NCBI GenBank assembly: GCA_045617405.1
Contig: JAZLIL010000036.1
Coordinates: 1 to 16,605, forward strand
Length of the DNA stretch: 16,605 nt
Source of the DNA: JAZLIL01 sp045617405
Lineage (GTDB): Bacteria > Bacillota > Clostridia > Lachnospirales > Lachnospiraceae
Reading direction: 5' to 3'
In this document: one piece after another, positions 6,579 through 13,865 of the stretch
Layout: every line of letters starts with the position of its first letter
How positions within the stretch are numbered: position 1 is the first letter of the stretch
Made by a program: the position numbers and the translations under genes
Notes under the pieces: model-generated
Database searches by the model: none
What the model was told of the DNA's origin: nothing
Seen by the model: only the letters and a program-made list of their open reading frames with translations

Positions 6579-7343
6579 ATGAGCTTACAATTACTTGATA
6601 AGACAAGGAAAATCAACAAGCTGCTGCACAATAACAATTCGCACAAGGTTGTATTTAACGACATCTGTCTTGTTTTGAGTGACATTCTTGAATCAAATAT
6701 CCTTGTTATCAGCAAAAAGGGAAAGGTTCTCGGCATTAAAAACAGGAATGATTTTCCGGCTCTTTCAGAGCTTATCAGGGACAGTGTCGGCGGACATATT
6801 GATAACACACTTAACGAACGTTTCTTAAATGTCCTTTCTACTCAGGAGAATGTCAGCCTGTTGACATTCGGCTTCGAATCGGAAAGTGTATCGGATTACG
6901 AAGCAATCATTACTCCGATAAATATTGCGGGTGAGAGACTCGGAACGCTGTTTATTTACAAGAAGAATTCCAAGTATACAATTGATGACATTATTCTGAG
7001 CGAGTACGGTACAACAGTTGTCGGACTTGAAATGCTTCGAAGCGTCAACGAGGAGAGTGCGGAGGAAAACAGAAAGATACAGATTGTCAGAAGTGCTATC
7101 AGCACACTGTCATTTTCGGAGCTTGATGCAATTAAACATATTTTTTCTGAGCTTGATGGCAATGAAGGGGTGTTGGTTGCGAGCAAAATTGCCGATAGAG
7201 TTGGTATAACGAGATCGGTGATTGTAAACGCATTACGTAAATTTGAAAGCGCAGGTGTCATTGAGTCTCGTTCATCAGGGATGAAGGGCACGTACATTAA
7301 GGTCCTTAATGACGTGGTTTTCGACGAATTAAAGAAGCTGTAG
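6579..7343 (+). CDS. codY: GTP- and branched-chain amino acid-sensing pleiotropic repressor CodY
   Basis: A 254-residue CodY. The N-terminal GAF sensor half includes LLDKTRKINKLLH at the start and GERLGTLFIYKK near residues 118-129. The C-terminal winged helix is almost canonical: VASKIADRVGITRSVIVNAL, then RKFESAGVIESRSSGMKGTY, at about residues 200-239. CodY senses isoleucine, leucine and valine (and GTP in many species) and represses amino acid uptake, biosynthesis and often motility genes during rich growth. ATG 6579 is chosen over the in-frame GTG at 6576 because AAGGAG (6567-6572) is 6 nt from it and MSLQLLDKTRK matches the family start. The effector region at about residues 48-100 is shorter and more divergent than in Bacillus, and I could not align Arg61 of the B. 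subtilis ligand pocket with confidence. It lies directly before the fla/che operon, as in Bacillus. Confidence 0.97.
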   Translation: MSLQLLDKTRKINKLLHNNNSHKVVFNDICLVLSDILESNILVISKKGKVLGIKNRNDFPALSELIRDSVGGHIDNTLNERFLNVLSTQENVSLLTFGFESESVSDYEAIITPINIAGERLGTLFIYKKNSKYTIDDIILSEYGTTVVGLEMLRSVNEESAEENRKIQIVRSAISTLSFSELDAIKHIFSELDGNEGVLVASKIADRVGITRSVIVNALRKFESAGVIESRSSGMKGTYIKVLNDVVFDELKKL

Positions 7344-7365
7344 TCATAAGGAAATGCTTGAAGAC

Positions 7366-7401
7366 AAAGGGATTTTGTCAGATCTGACAAGGTCCCTTTT
7401 T
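7366..7401 (+). terminator. Strong intrinsic terminator after codY
   Basis: A 15-bp uninterrupted stem, AAAGGGATTTTGTCA (7366-7380) with TGACAAGGTCCCTTT (7385-7399), including two G-T pairs and a GATC loop, followed by TTTGCTTT-type sequence. It begins 22 nt after the codY stop and should separate codY from the flagellar operon. Confidence 0.9.
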
Positions 7402-7402
7402 G

Positions 7403-7432
7403 CTTTGTGGGAAAGCGTGTCCCATAAAGTTT
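7403..7432 (+). terminator. Second hairpin directly after the codY terminator
   Basis: CTTTGTGGGA (7403-7412) pairs over 10 bp with TCCCATAAAG (7420-7429), one G-T pair, 7-nt loop, followed by TTTAAAA. It starts one or two bases after the first terminator, so the two form a tandem. The short T-run makes it a weaker terminator; it may instead be a 3'-end stabiliser or a processing element. Confidence 0.5.
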
Positions 7433-7480
7433 AAAAGCGCTCTTCGTTTACGTAAAATCTTTGAAGATGCGTTTAATATA

Positions 7481-7508
7481 TTGTCATTCCGGCATCACCC
7501 CCTACAAT
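7481..7508 (+). promoter_or_regulatory. Sigma-A promoter for the fla/che operon
   Basis: TTGTCA (7481-7486), 16-bp spacer, TACAAT (7503-7508): both hexamers match consensus at 5 of 6 positions. Predicted start near 7515, leader of about 85 nt to flgB. Upstream of it, TTTACGTAAA (7447-7456) is a perfect 10-bp palindrome that could be an operator, though nothing else supports this. No sigma-D-type TAAA...GCCGATAA promoter was seen. Confidence 0.6.
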
Positions 7509-7540
7509 TAGTAGTTTTGAACAAAAAACATAAATATATC

Positions 7541-7569
7541 TTGTGTTTTTTATCCAAAATACTTATACT
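7541..7569 (+). promoter_or_regulatory. Second, weaker promoter candidate before flgB
   Basis: TTGTGT (7541-7546), 17-bp spacer, TATACT (7564-7569), about 30 nt before flgB. It would give a short leader carrying the AGGAGG at 7588-7593. An AAAAAACA/TGTTTTTT stem (7523-7530/7544-7551) overlaps its -35 and would form only in transcripts from the upstream promoter. Confidence 0.35.
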
Positions 7570-7598
7570 ATTCTGTAGGTTAGTCTTAGGAGGTTATC

Positions 7599-7997
7599 AT
7601 GATTGGTTCAGATGCTTTCAATTACATCAATGTCCTTAATAAGGCAGCGAATGCAAGTTTTCTTCGAAATGAGCTCATTGTCAACAACATCGCAAACAAT
7701 GACACTCCCGGATTTAAGAGACAGGACATTACTTTTGAAGAGTATCTTCAGCATGAGATCAGAAAATCAGCGCCCGACAACGATCTGAACAGACGTGTGG
7801 CGAATGTAAATCTTGCGAGACTGACACCGAGTGTCTACACTGACCAGAGCGAACTCAGCTACAGACTTGACGGCAACAATGTGGACATCAACACAGAAAA
7901 CGCTAATCTTGCTGAGAACCAGATCAGGTACTACATGCTTCTTGATTCGATGTCACAGGAATTCAGCCGGATTAAGTCGGTTCTTGCATCCAAGTGA
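7599..7997 (+). CDS. flgB: Flagellar basal-body rod protein FlgB
   Basis: 132 residues, normal for FlgB. The N-terminal rod signature NELIVNNIANNDTPGFKRQD sits at about residues 24-43, followed by ITFEEYLQHEI. The C-terminal helix ENQIRYYMLLDSMSQEFSRI is the second half of the D0 coiled coil. FlgB forms the proximal rod on the MS ring and is exported by the flagellar type III system. AGGAGG (7588-7593) is 5 nt before the ATG. It is the first gene of the fla/che operon, as in Bacillus. The next gene starts after an unusually long 85-nt gap. Confidence 0.96.
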   Translation: MIGSDAFNYINVLNKAANASFLRNELIVNNIANNDTPGFKRQDITFEEYLQHEIRKSAPDNDLNRRVANVNLARLTPSVYTDQSELSYRLDGNNVDINTENANLAENQIRYYMLLDSMSQEFSRIKSVLASK

Positions 7998-8027
7998 CCC
8001 TGAGCAATCAGAAGCTGATGACTGATA

Positions 8028-8053
8028 ACCGGTGAGCGTTTATAAACCGGTGA
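8028..8053 (+). repeat. Repeated ACCGGTGA in the flgB-flgC gap
   Basis: ACCGGTGA occurs at 8028-8035 and 8046-8053. Because ACCGGT is self-complementary, the two copies can also pair as a 6-bp stem around a 12-nt loop in the mRNA. It lies in the 85-nt gap, upstream of the flgC SD (8069-8075). Function is unknown; it may be a processing or spacing element. Confidence 0.5.
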
Positions 8054-8082
8054 ATCACAAAACGAATCGGAGAGGAAAAGAC

Positions 8083-8535
8083 ATGGGATTCATGAATGGA
8101 ATGAACATCTCGGCAAGCGGGATGACAGCTCAGTCCGTCAGGATGGACACGATTTCACAAAACATTGCAAATTCGAACACAACCCGCGATGCAAACGGTA
8201 ATGTCTACAGAAGACAGACAGTGCTTTTTGCTGAGCGTGATGGAAGTGCCTTTCAGAATATGTTAGCCTACAGAAAGCGCGACGGTTCAAAAGGCTACAC
8301 AGCAACAGGCGTCAAGGTCACGGCTATTGTAGAGGATCATGTGACACCGCTTTCTAAGGTGTATGATCCGTCACATCCGGATGCCGATGAGGATGGTTAT
8401 GTAACGTATCCTAACGTTAACACTGTTACAGAGATGACGAACCTGATTGATGCAAGCCGTTCCTACGAAGCAAATGTAACAGCTTTCAATGCTACAAAAA
8501 ACATGCTTCTTAAGGGTATTGAGGTAGGCAAGTAA
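8083..8535 (+). CDS. flgC: Flagellar basal-body rod protein FlgC
   Basis: 150 residues, normal for FlgC. The N-terminal helix reads MNISASGMTAQSVRMDTISQ followed by NIANSNTTRD, the rod/hook signature. The C-terminal YPNVNTVTEMTNLIDASRSY and EANVTAFNATKNMLLK are the D0 partner. FlgC is a proximal rod subunit stacking on FlgB. The frame is open back to a GTG at 8032, but ATG 8083 is chosen because GGAGAGG (8069-8075) precedes it by 7 nt and the protein then starts like the family. fliE follows closely. Confidence 0.96.
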   Translation: MGFMNGMNISASGMTAQSVRMDTISQNIANSNTTRDANGNVYRRQTVLFAERDGSAFQNMLAYRKRDGSKGYTATGVKVTAIVEDHVTPLSKVYDPSHPDADEDGYVTYPNVNTVTEMTNLIDASRSYEANVTAFNATKNMLLKGIEVGK

Positions 8536-8567
8536 CAGGAGATTGCGTGTAAATGGGAGAGAATGAA

Positions 8568-8906
8568 ATGGATCTGACATCAGGAATAATGCCTGCCGGA
8601 AGTTTTAGTGCGATTGAGGCACTTAAACCTGTTGAGAATAAGAACACGGCTCCTAAGATCGGAGAGGCGGGAGCAGGTGAGCTCTTTGAGACAATGCTTA
8701 AATCCGCAACGACCATGATTAACGAAACTAATGCATACGAGCAGTCGGCGAAAGAAGCTGAAATGGCTTATGCAATGGGACTTACAAATTCTACTGCCGA
8801 TCTTCAGGTTGCACAGACGAAAGCGCTTGTTTCACTGCAGTATACCGTTGCTGTCAGAAACGCAGTGATTGACGCGTATAAGGAAATCATGCAGATACAG
8901 TTCTGA
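8568..8906 (+). CDS. fliE: Flagellar hook-basal body protein FliE
   Basis: 112 residues from this start. The conserved C-terminal half is clear: AEMAYAMGLTNSTADLQVAQ, then TKALVSLQYTVAVRNAVIDA and YKEIMQIQF. FliE joins the MS ring to the rod and is the first rod component exported. Two in-frame ATGs exist, 8553 and 8568. The later one is preferred because GGGAGAG (8555-8561) is 6 nt upstream; the earlier would use AGGAG (8537-8541) at 11 nt and add five residues. It stops 17 nt before fliF. Confidence 0.94.
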   Translation: MDLTSGIMPAGSFSAIEALKPVENKNTAPKIGEAGAGELFETMLKSATTMINETNAYEQSAKEAEMAYAMGLTNSTADLQVAQTKALVSLQYTVAVRNAVIDAYKEIMQIQF

Positions 8907-8923
8907 TATAGGAAGGTTTTATT

Positions 8924-10528
8924 ATGCCTGAGCAGATAAAGGAGTTTTTAAACAGAATCAAGGAGTTTTGGGAGAAGCTCGACAGAAGGCACAAGGTTTG
9001 GATTCTGAGTGCTTTTATTCTTGTTGTTGCAACTGTTGCGATTGTCTTTTTCCTTCTCAACAGAATTCAGTATGAGAAGCTCTACAAGTTTGAGGACACC
9101 CAGACCGCCAAGCAGGCTATTGAGATTCTTTCTGAAGAAGGCATAGAGTACAAGCTTAATGACGATAATGTTACAGTAAGCGTAAATGCCAAGAAAAAGC
9201 AGGATGCTCTTCTTGCACTCACAGATTCCGAAATCATGAGTGAGACTGAGTTCAGTATTCAGGATCTTTTAAACAATGATATTTCAACAACAAGTACTGA
9301 CAAGATTCTTAAGAATCATCTGTATATGCAGTCCAGCCTTGCAGCAAAAATCAAGAAGATAGACGGTGTTGTTGATGCAAGCGTCCTCTATTTCCCGACT
9401 GACAGCGGAACAGGTATTCTGAAGGATGAAAGGGAGATCAGCTGCAGCGTCATGATTGATGTTAACTCGCAGTTTGACGCCGAAAATTCTCCTCTTTCAA
9501 TTGCGACTTATGTTGCCTACGCTATCGGAAATGAGACAACAGATAAGATTAAGATTATCGACCAGACAGGAAATCTTCTTTTCGGCGGCGAGGAGCCTAG
9601 CGAGGAGGAAGCGGGACTTGATAAGAACATCACATATAAAAAGACAGTTGAAAAGTGGTATCAGGACAAGCTTTTTGAACTCGCCATCAAGAACGGCTAC
9701 TCAGATGCCGAGATTGTAACCTCACTTGACATAAATCTTGACAAAACGAGCATCCTCTACACTGAGTATATTGCAGGTGAGAACCTCGAACAGGGACTTT
9801 ACAGTACATATCAGCAGATTTCTTCCGAAAACACCGGAACAAGCGGCGATGTCCCCGGTTCCGACAGTAACGATGAGACCGACTACTACATCAAGACGGG
9901 CGGTTCGGGCAATTCGGCATATGAAGAGACTAATATTACATATACACCGAGCACAAGAGTGACAGAGACCATGAAGGAGTGGGGCGTTATCAACAATCCG
10001 AATTCGAGCATGGCAATCACACTTACAAATGTTGTTACAAGAACCGAGAAGGAACTTAAGACTCTCGGACTTCTTGACGGAGTCAAGTTTGAAGAGTACG
10101 TGCTTAACAACAGTGACAGAGAGGCTGTTGAGGTACCGCAGGAACTCTATCAGCTCTTTAGCGATGCGAGCGGAATTCCGGTTGCGAACATTTCCATCAC
10201 ATCGTATATGCAGCCGAATTTTGTCGGAAACGACACAGGCGCTATCGACTGGACATTCTACTCAGAGCTTGTTATCTTCATCCTGATACTAAGCCTTCTT
10301 GGATTTATCCTCTTCAGGACACTTCGTCCCGAGGCTGTTTTGGAGGCTGAGCCTGAATTAAGCGTTGAAAGACTTCTTGCTACTACAAAGGAAAATCAGA
10401 CTCTTGAGGACATTGAGTTTAGCGACAAGTCTGAGACGAGGCGTCTTATTGAGAAATTTGTGGATGAGAATCCCGAGTCTGTGGCCAACCTGATGAGAAA
10501 CTGGCTCAATGACGACGGATGGGATTAG
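8924..10528 (+). CDS. fliF: Flagellar MS-ring protein FliF
   Basis: 534 residues, within the FliF range. Transmembrane helix 1 is at about residues 25-46 (VWILSAFILVVATVAIVFFL) and helix 2 at about 446-464 (YSELVIFILILSLLGFILF), with the large ring-building domains between them outside the membrane. The ring-building motifs include QDLLNNDISTTSTDKILKNH and KIDGVVDASVLYFP. A Ser/Gly/Asp-rich low-complexity stretch at about residues 300-335 corresponds to the variable loop. The cytoplasmic tail (RRLIEKFVDENPESVANLMR, then NWLNDDGWD) is the FliG-binding helix pair. FliF is the scaffold for the switch and export gate. AGGAAGG (8910-8916) is 7 nt before ATG. Confidence 0.97.
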   Translation: MPEQIKEFLNRIKEFWEKLDRRHKVWILSAFILVVATVAIVFFLLNRIQYEKLYKFEDTQTAKQAIEILSEEGIEYKLNDDNVTVSVNAKKKQDALLALTDSEIMSETEFSIQDLLNNDISTTSTDKILKNHLYMQSSLAAKIKKIDGVVDASVLYFPTDSGTGILKDEREISCSVMIDVNSQFDAENSPLSIATYVAYAIGNETTDKIKIIDQTGNLLFGGEEPSEEEAGLDKNITYKKTVEKWYQDKLFELAIKNGYSDAEIVTSLDINLDKTSILYTEYIAGENLEQGLYSTYQQISSENTGTSGDVPGSDSNDETDYYIKTGGSGNSAYEETNITYTPSTRVTETMKEWGVINNPNSSMAITLTNVVTRTEKELKTLGLLDGVKFEEYVLNNSDREAVEVPQELYQLFSDASGIPVANISITSYMQPNFVGNDTGAIDWTFYSELVIFILILSLLGFILFRTLRPEAVLEAEPELSVERLLATTKENQTLEDIEFSDKSETRRLIEKFVDENPESVANLMRNWLNDDGWD

Positions 10529-10550
10529 CAATTGATATTTGGGGGAAACA

Positions 10551-11576
10551 ATGGCACAGGGAACAGGAAAGACAATCGATGATTTCAGTGGAATGCAGAA
10601 GGCCGCAATCCTTCTGATCTCTTTGGGACCTGAGCGTTCTTCGAAAATCTTTAAGTACCTTAAGGATGAAGAGATCGAGTCGCTTACTCTTGAGATTGCA
10701 AATACAAGGAGTGTTGCCCAGCAGACAAAGGATGAAATCCTTGATGAGTTCTATGAACTCTGTCTTGCTCAGCAGTACATAGCAGAGGGTGGTATCGGCT
10801 ATGCCAAGGAGCTGCTCGACAAGGCTCTCGGATCGGACAAGGCTCTTGAGGTTATCGGAAGACTTACCGCTTCACTTCAGGTACGTCCTTTCGAGTTTGT
10901 CAGAAAGACAGATCCTTCACAGCTGCTTAACTTTATCCAGGACGAGCATCCTCAGACAATTGCCCTTATCCTTTCATATCTTTCATCAAATCATTCAGCT
11001 GCCATCATTTCGGCATTGTCTCCGGAAAAGCAGGCTGATGTTGCAAAGCGTATTGCCATGATGGACAGAACATCGCCCGATGTTATTCAGGAGGTTGAAA
11101 GAGTGCTCGAAAAGAAACTCGCATCACTTGTCAATCAGGATTACACAATTGCCGGTGGTGTCGATGCTGTTGTTGATATTCTCAATACAGTTGACCGTGC
11201 GACGGAGAAGCACATCCTCGAAACTCTCGAAATCGAGGAACCCGAACTTGCAGACGAGATCAGAAAGAAGATGTTCGTATTCGAGGACATCCTTACTCTC
11301 GACAACAAGTCTATTCAGCGTGTTCTGCGTGATGTTGACAATAATGAACTTGCTGTTGCTCTTAAGGGTGCAGCTGAGAACGTTCAGGAGACCATCTTCT
11401 CTAACCTCAGTAAGCGTCTTGCCCAGATGATCCGTGAGGACATGGAATTAATGGGTCCTGAACGTATGAAGGATGTTGAAGATGCTCAGCAGAAGATTGT
11501 CAACATTATTAGAAAGCTTGAGGATACAGGTGAAATCATTATTTCCCGAGGCGGAGGTGATGATATAGTTGTCTAA
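10551..11576 (+). CDS. fliG: Flagellar motor switch protein FliG
   Basis: 341 residues, very close to the family norm. The N-terminal FliF-binding domain includes MQKAAILLISLGPE. The middle domain has the EHPQT motif at 132-136 (EHPQTIALILSYL). The GG hinge is at 202-203, the MFVF motif at 241-244, and the C-terminal torque helix around DNKSIQRVLRDVDNNELAVA contains the charged face that meets MotA. FliG sits on the MS ring and couples stator ion flow to rotation. The frame extends to a TTG at 10539, but ATG 10551 is preferred as it starts like the family and follows GGGGGA (10541-10546). Its end overlaps fliH by 8 nt, implying translational coupling. Confidence 0.97.
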   Translation: MAQGTGKTIDDFSGMQKAAILLISLGPERSSKIFKYLKDEEIESLTLEIANTRSVAQQTKDEILDEFYELCLAQQYIAEGGIGYAKELLDKALGSDKALEVIGRLTASLQVRPFEFVRKTDPSQLLNFIQDEHPQTIALILSYLSSNHSAAIISALSPEKQADVAKRIAMMDRTSPDVIQEVERVLEKKLASLVNQDYTIAGGVDAVVDILNTVDRATEKHILETLEIEEPELADEIRKKMFVFEDILTLDNKSIQRVLRDVDNNELAVALKGAAENVQETIFSNLSKRLAQMIREDMELMGPERMKDVEDAQQKIVNIIRKLEDTGEIIISRGGGDDIVV

Positions 11577-12531
11577 TCTAATTAAGGCGTATTCCGTTCA
11601 CTATAAAGAAGAAAAGAGAAATATCAATCTTGACAATTTAGCATCAATGCTCATAGAAAAACATCTTGCCGAAGAAGCAGCGGCAAATTCGCCGGAAGAG
11701 GTCGAGAAATTCGAAGACGGTTTTGTTCCCCTTTCGGATACGATGTCAGATGAAGATATCGAAGGCTATGACGAGATTGATGAAGATTCTGAAGGCGAAG
11801 CAGATGATTTTGTTCCGCTTTCTTTTTCATCGGATGATGCTCCCGGCGTAAATAAAAAGGCTTCATCAATAGACACGGGTGAAGAAGAAGCGATAAAGCT
11901 GATGCTTCAAAATGAGATTGATGAACTGAAGAGAAAGCTGGAGGCTCTTAAGGCAGAATCTGCCGATATCATTATCCGTGCAAATGACCAGGCTGAAAAC
12001 ATTAAGCAGATGGCCGAACTGATGAGAGATAACCTTATGGAAGAATTCTCAAATGCCGGCTATGCAGAAGGAAAGTTAAAGGCTGAGAAAGAGATAAATG
12101 AGCTTATCGGTTCATATGAAAACCGGAAGGCTTCGCTTGAAGCAGATTACAATGAAAAGATATCAAACCTCGGACCGAAGTATGCTTCTCTTGTAAAGGC
12201 GTGTGTCAGAAAGATAACAGGTCATGTGGTCGATGATTACGATGATTTTCTGTTATACATTATAAAGGCTGCTCTTAGTGAGCCTTCAGGAGATTTAAAC
12301 TACATCGTTCACATTCCTTCTTCCTCTTTTGAACCAGCAAAGTCAAGGAAAGAGGAGCTTGAAGCCTGCCTGAAGGGCGGAGCAAGACTTGATCTTGTCG
12401 AGGATTCACTGCTTTCGGACGATCAGTGTATTATTGAAACGGAAAACGGTATTTTGGACTGCAGTCTCGGAGTTCAGCTCTCAAACCTCGAGAGAGAGCT
12501 TGATCTTCTGAGCACGGCGACAGACAGGTGA
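11569..12531 (+). CDS. fliH: Flagellar assembly protein FliH (export ATPase regulator)
   Basis: 320 residues from a TTG start, longer than most FliH because of an acidic N-terminal extension. Residues 1-40 begin SNLIKAYSVHYKEEKRN. An Asp/Glu-rich segment at about 42-90 holds two copies of FVPLS (52-56 and 81-85). A coiled coil runs at about 105-200, with a small GYAEGKLKAEKE motif near 164-175. The C-terminal domain at about 200-320 ends SDDQCIIETENGILDCSLGV, then QLSNLERELDLL, typical of FliH/YscL. FliH binds the FliI ATPase and docks it to the C ring. TTG 11569 is chosen because GGAGGTGA (11553-11560) lies 8 nt upstream; the next ATG in frame is far inside. The SD lies within fliG, so the two are translationally coupled. 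Confidence 0.9.
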   Translation: MSNLIKAYSVHYKEEKRNINLDNLASMLIEKHLAEEAAANSPEEVEKFEDGFVPLSDTMSDEDIEGYDEIDEDSEGEADDFVPLSFSSDDAPGVNKKASSIDTGEEEAIKLMLQNEIDELKRKLEALKAESADIIIRANDQAENIKQMAELMRDNLMEEFSNAGYAEGKLKAEKEINELIGSYENRKASLEADYNEKISNLGPKYASLVKACVRKITGHVVDDYDDFLLYIIKAALSEPSGDLNYIVHIPSSSFEPAKSRKEELEACLKGGARLDLVEDSLLSDDQCIIETENGILDCSLGVQLSNLERELDLLSTATDR

Positions 12532-12535
12532 CATT

Positions 12536-13837
12536 TTGGACATTTCATCATTTGATGCTGTACTGAATAAATCACTATACAGGAAGTTGGGCAAGGTTAA
12601 GCAGGTCGTCGGACTTACTCTTGAGACCTCGGGTCCTGACGTAAACGTAGGAGATGTCTGCAGGATTCTTGTTCCCGGCGGGAACAGCGTTCTTGCAGAG
12701 GTCACCGGGTTTCGCGATGAGTCAGTCATTATGATGCCGCTTGACGATCTTAGCGGAGTCGGGCCCGGATGTCTTGTCGAGAACACAGGAACAATATTCA
12801 GTGTTCCGGCCGGTGAAGAGCTTCTTTCAAGAGTACTTGACGGGCTTGGAAGACCGATGGATGACATGGAGCTTGACTCGTCAGAAAGTTATCCCGCAGA
12901 GGCACCGCCTCCCGATCCGCTTCATCGTGCACTTATTTCGGAGCCTTTGTGCCTCGGTGTAAAGGCGGTTGACGGTCTTCTTACAATCGGAAAGGGTCAG
13001 CGTATCGGCATTTTTGCCGGGAGCGGTGTCGGAAAGAGTACGCTTCTTGGAATGTTTGCGAGGAACACAAATGCCGATGTCAATGTCATTGCACTTATCG
13101 GTGAGCGAGGCAGGGAGGTAAAAGAGTTTATCGAGCGTGACCTCGGACCTGAAGGCATGAAGAGATCGGTAGTCGTAATTGCAACATCCGACAAGCCCGC
13201 ACTTGTCAGGAAAAAGGCTGCAAAGACCGCGACTGCGATAGCCGAGTACTTCAGAGACCAGGGTAAGGACGTTCTTCTTATGATGGACTCACTTACAAGA
13301 TTTTCCATGGCTCAGCGTGAAATAGGACTGGCTTCCGGTGAACCGCCCGTTACGAGAGGTTACCCGCCGAGTGTTTATGCCGAGATGCCTAGGCTTTTAG
13401 AACGCGCCGGCAGGAGCGATACCGGTTCCATAACAGGCCTCTATACGGTTCTTGTCGATGGTGACGACTTCAATGAGCCGATTACAGATACTGCCAGAGG
13501 TATTCTTGACGGGCATATTATCCTTTCGAGAAAGATGGCAGCGGCCAACCATTATCCCGCCATCGATGTGCTTGCAAGCATTTCAAGAGTTATGTCGAGC
13601 ATCGTTGAAAAGAATCACAAGTCGCTCGCGGCGAAGTGCAAGTCGGTGCTCGCAACCTACAGGGAATCAGAAGATTTGATTAACATTGGAGCATACAAGG
13701 CGGGGGCAAGCAAGGACATTGATTACGCCATTTCAAAGATAGATGCAATCAATTCATTCCTCATTCAGGATGTTGACGAAAAGTTCTCGCTTGGCGATGC
13801 TGTCAGCATATTGAACGAAATATTCGGTAAGGACTGA
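12536..13837 (+). CDS. fliI: Flagellum-specific ATP synthase/export ATPase FliI
   Basis: 433 residues, normal for FliI and related to F1 beta subunits. Walker A GSGVGKST is at 162-169, Walker B DVLLMMDS has its aspartate at 251, and the ATPase signature includes IGERGREVKEF and RGYPPSVYAEMPRLLERAGR. It hydrolyses ATP to unfold and feed export substrates, forming a ring on the export gate with FliH and FliJ. The predicted start is a TTG (12536; DISSFDAVLNKSLYRKLGKV) 4 nt after AGGTGA (12526-12531), which overlaps the fliH stop; no in-frame ATG lies nearby. It is 4 nt from fliH and 28 nt from fliJ. Confidence 0.97.
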   Translation: MDISSFDAVLNKSLYRKLGKVKQVVGLTLETSGPDVNVGDVCRILVPGGNSVLAEVTGFRDESVIMMPLDDLSGVGPGCLVENTGTIFSVPAGEELLSRVLDGLGRPMDDMELDSSESYPAEAPPPDPLHRALISEPLCLGVKAVDGLLTIGKGQRIGIFAGSGVGKSTLLGMFARNTNADVNVIALIGERGREVKEFIERDLGPEGMKRSVVVIATSDKPALVRKKAAKTATAIAEYFRDQGKDVLLMMDSLTRFSMAQREIGLASGEPPVTRGYPPSVYAEMPRLLERAGRSDTGSITGLYTVLVDGDDFNEPITDTARGILDGHIILSRKMAAANHYPAIDVLASISRVMSSIVEKNHKSLAAKCKSVLATYRESEDLINIGAYKAGASKDIDYAISKIDAINSFLIQDVDEKFSLGDAVSILNEIFGKD

Positions 13838-13865
13838 TGAGTATCATCAGGAAAGGGAAATATAA

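Noticed and set aside
7430..7598. Cyclic-di-GMP riboswitch or sigma-D promoter before flgB
   Set aside because: Neither the conserved riboswitch core nor a GCCGATAA-type -10 is present.
7400..7639. 79-codon plus-strand frame between codY and flgB
   Set aside because: It begins inside the terminator tandem, overlaps flgB in another frame, and has no SD.
8032..8082. GTG-initiated N-terminal extension of flgC
   Set aside because: No SD, and the added residues are absent from the FlgC family; ATG 8083 has a good SD.
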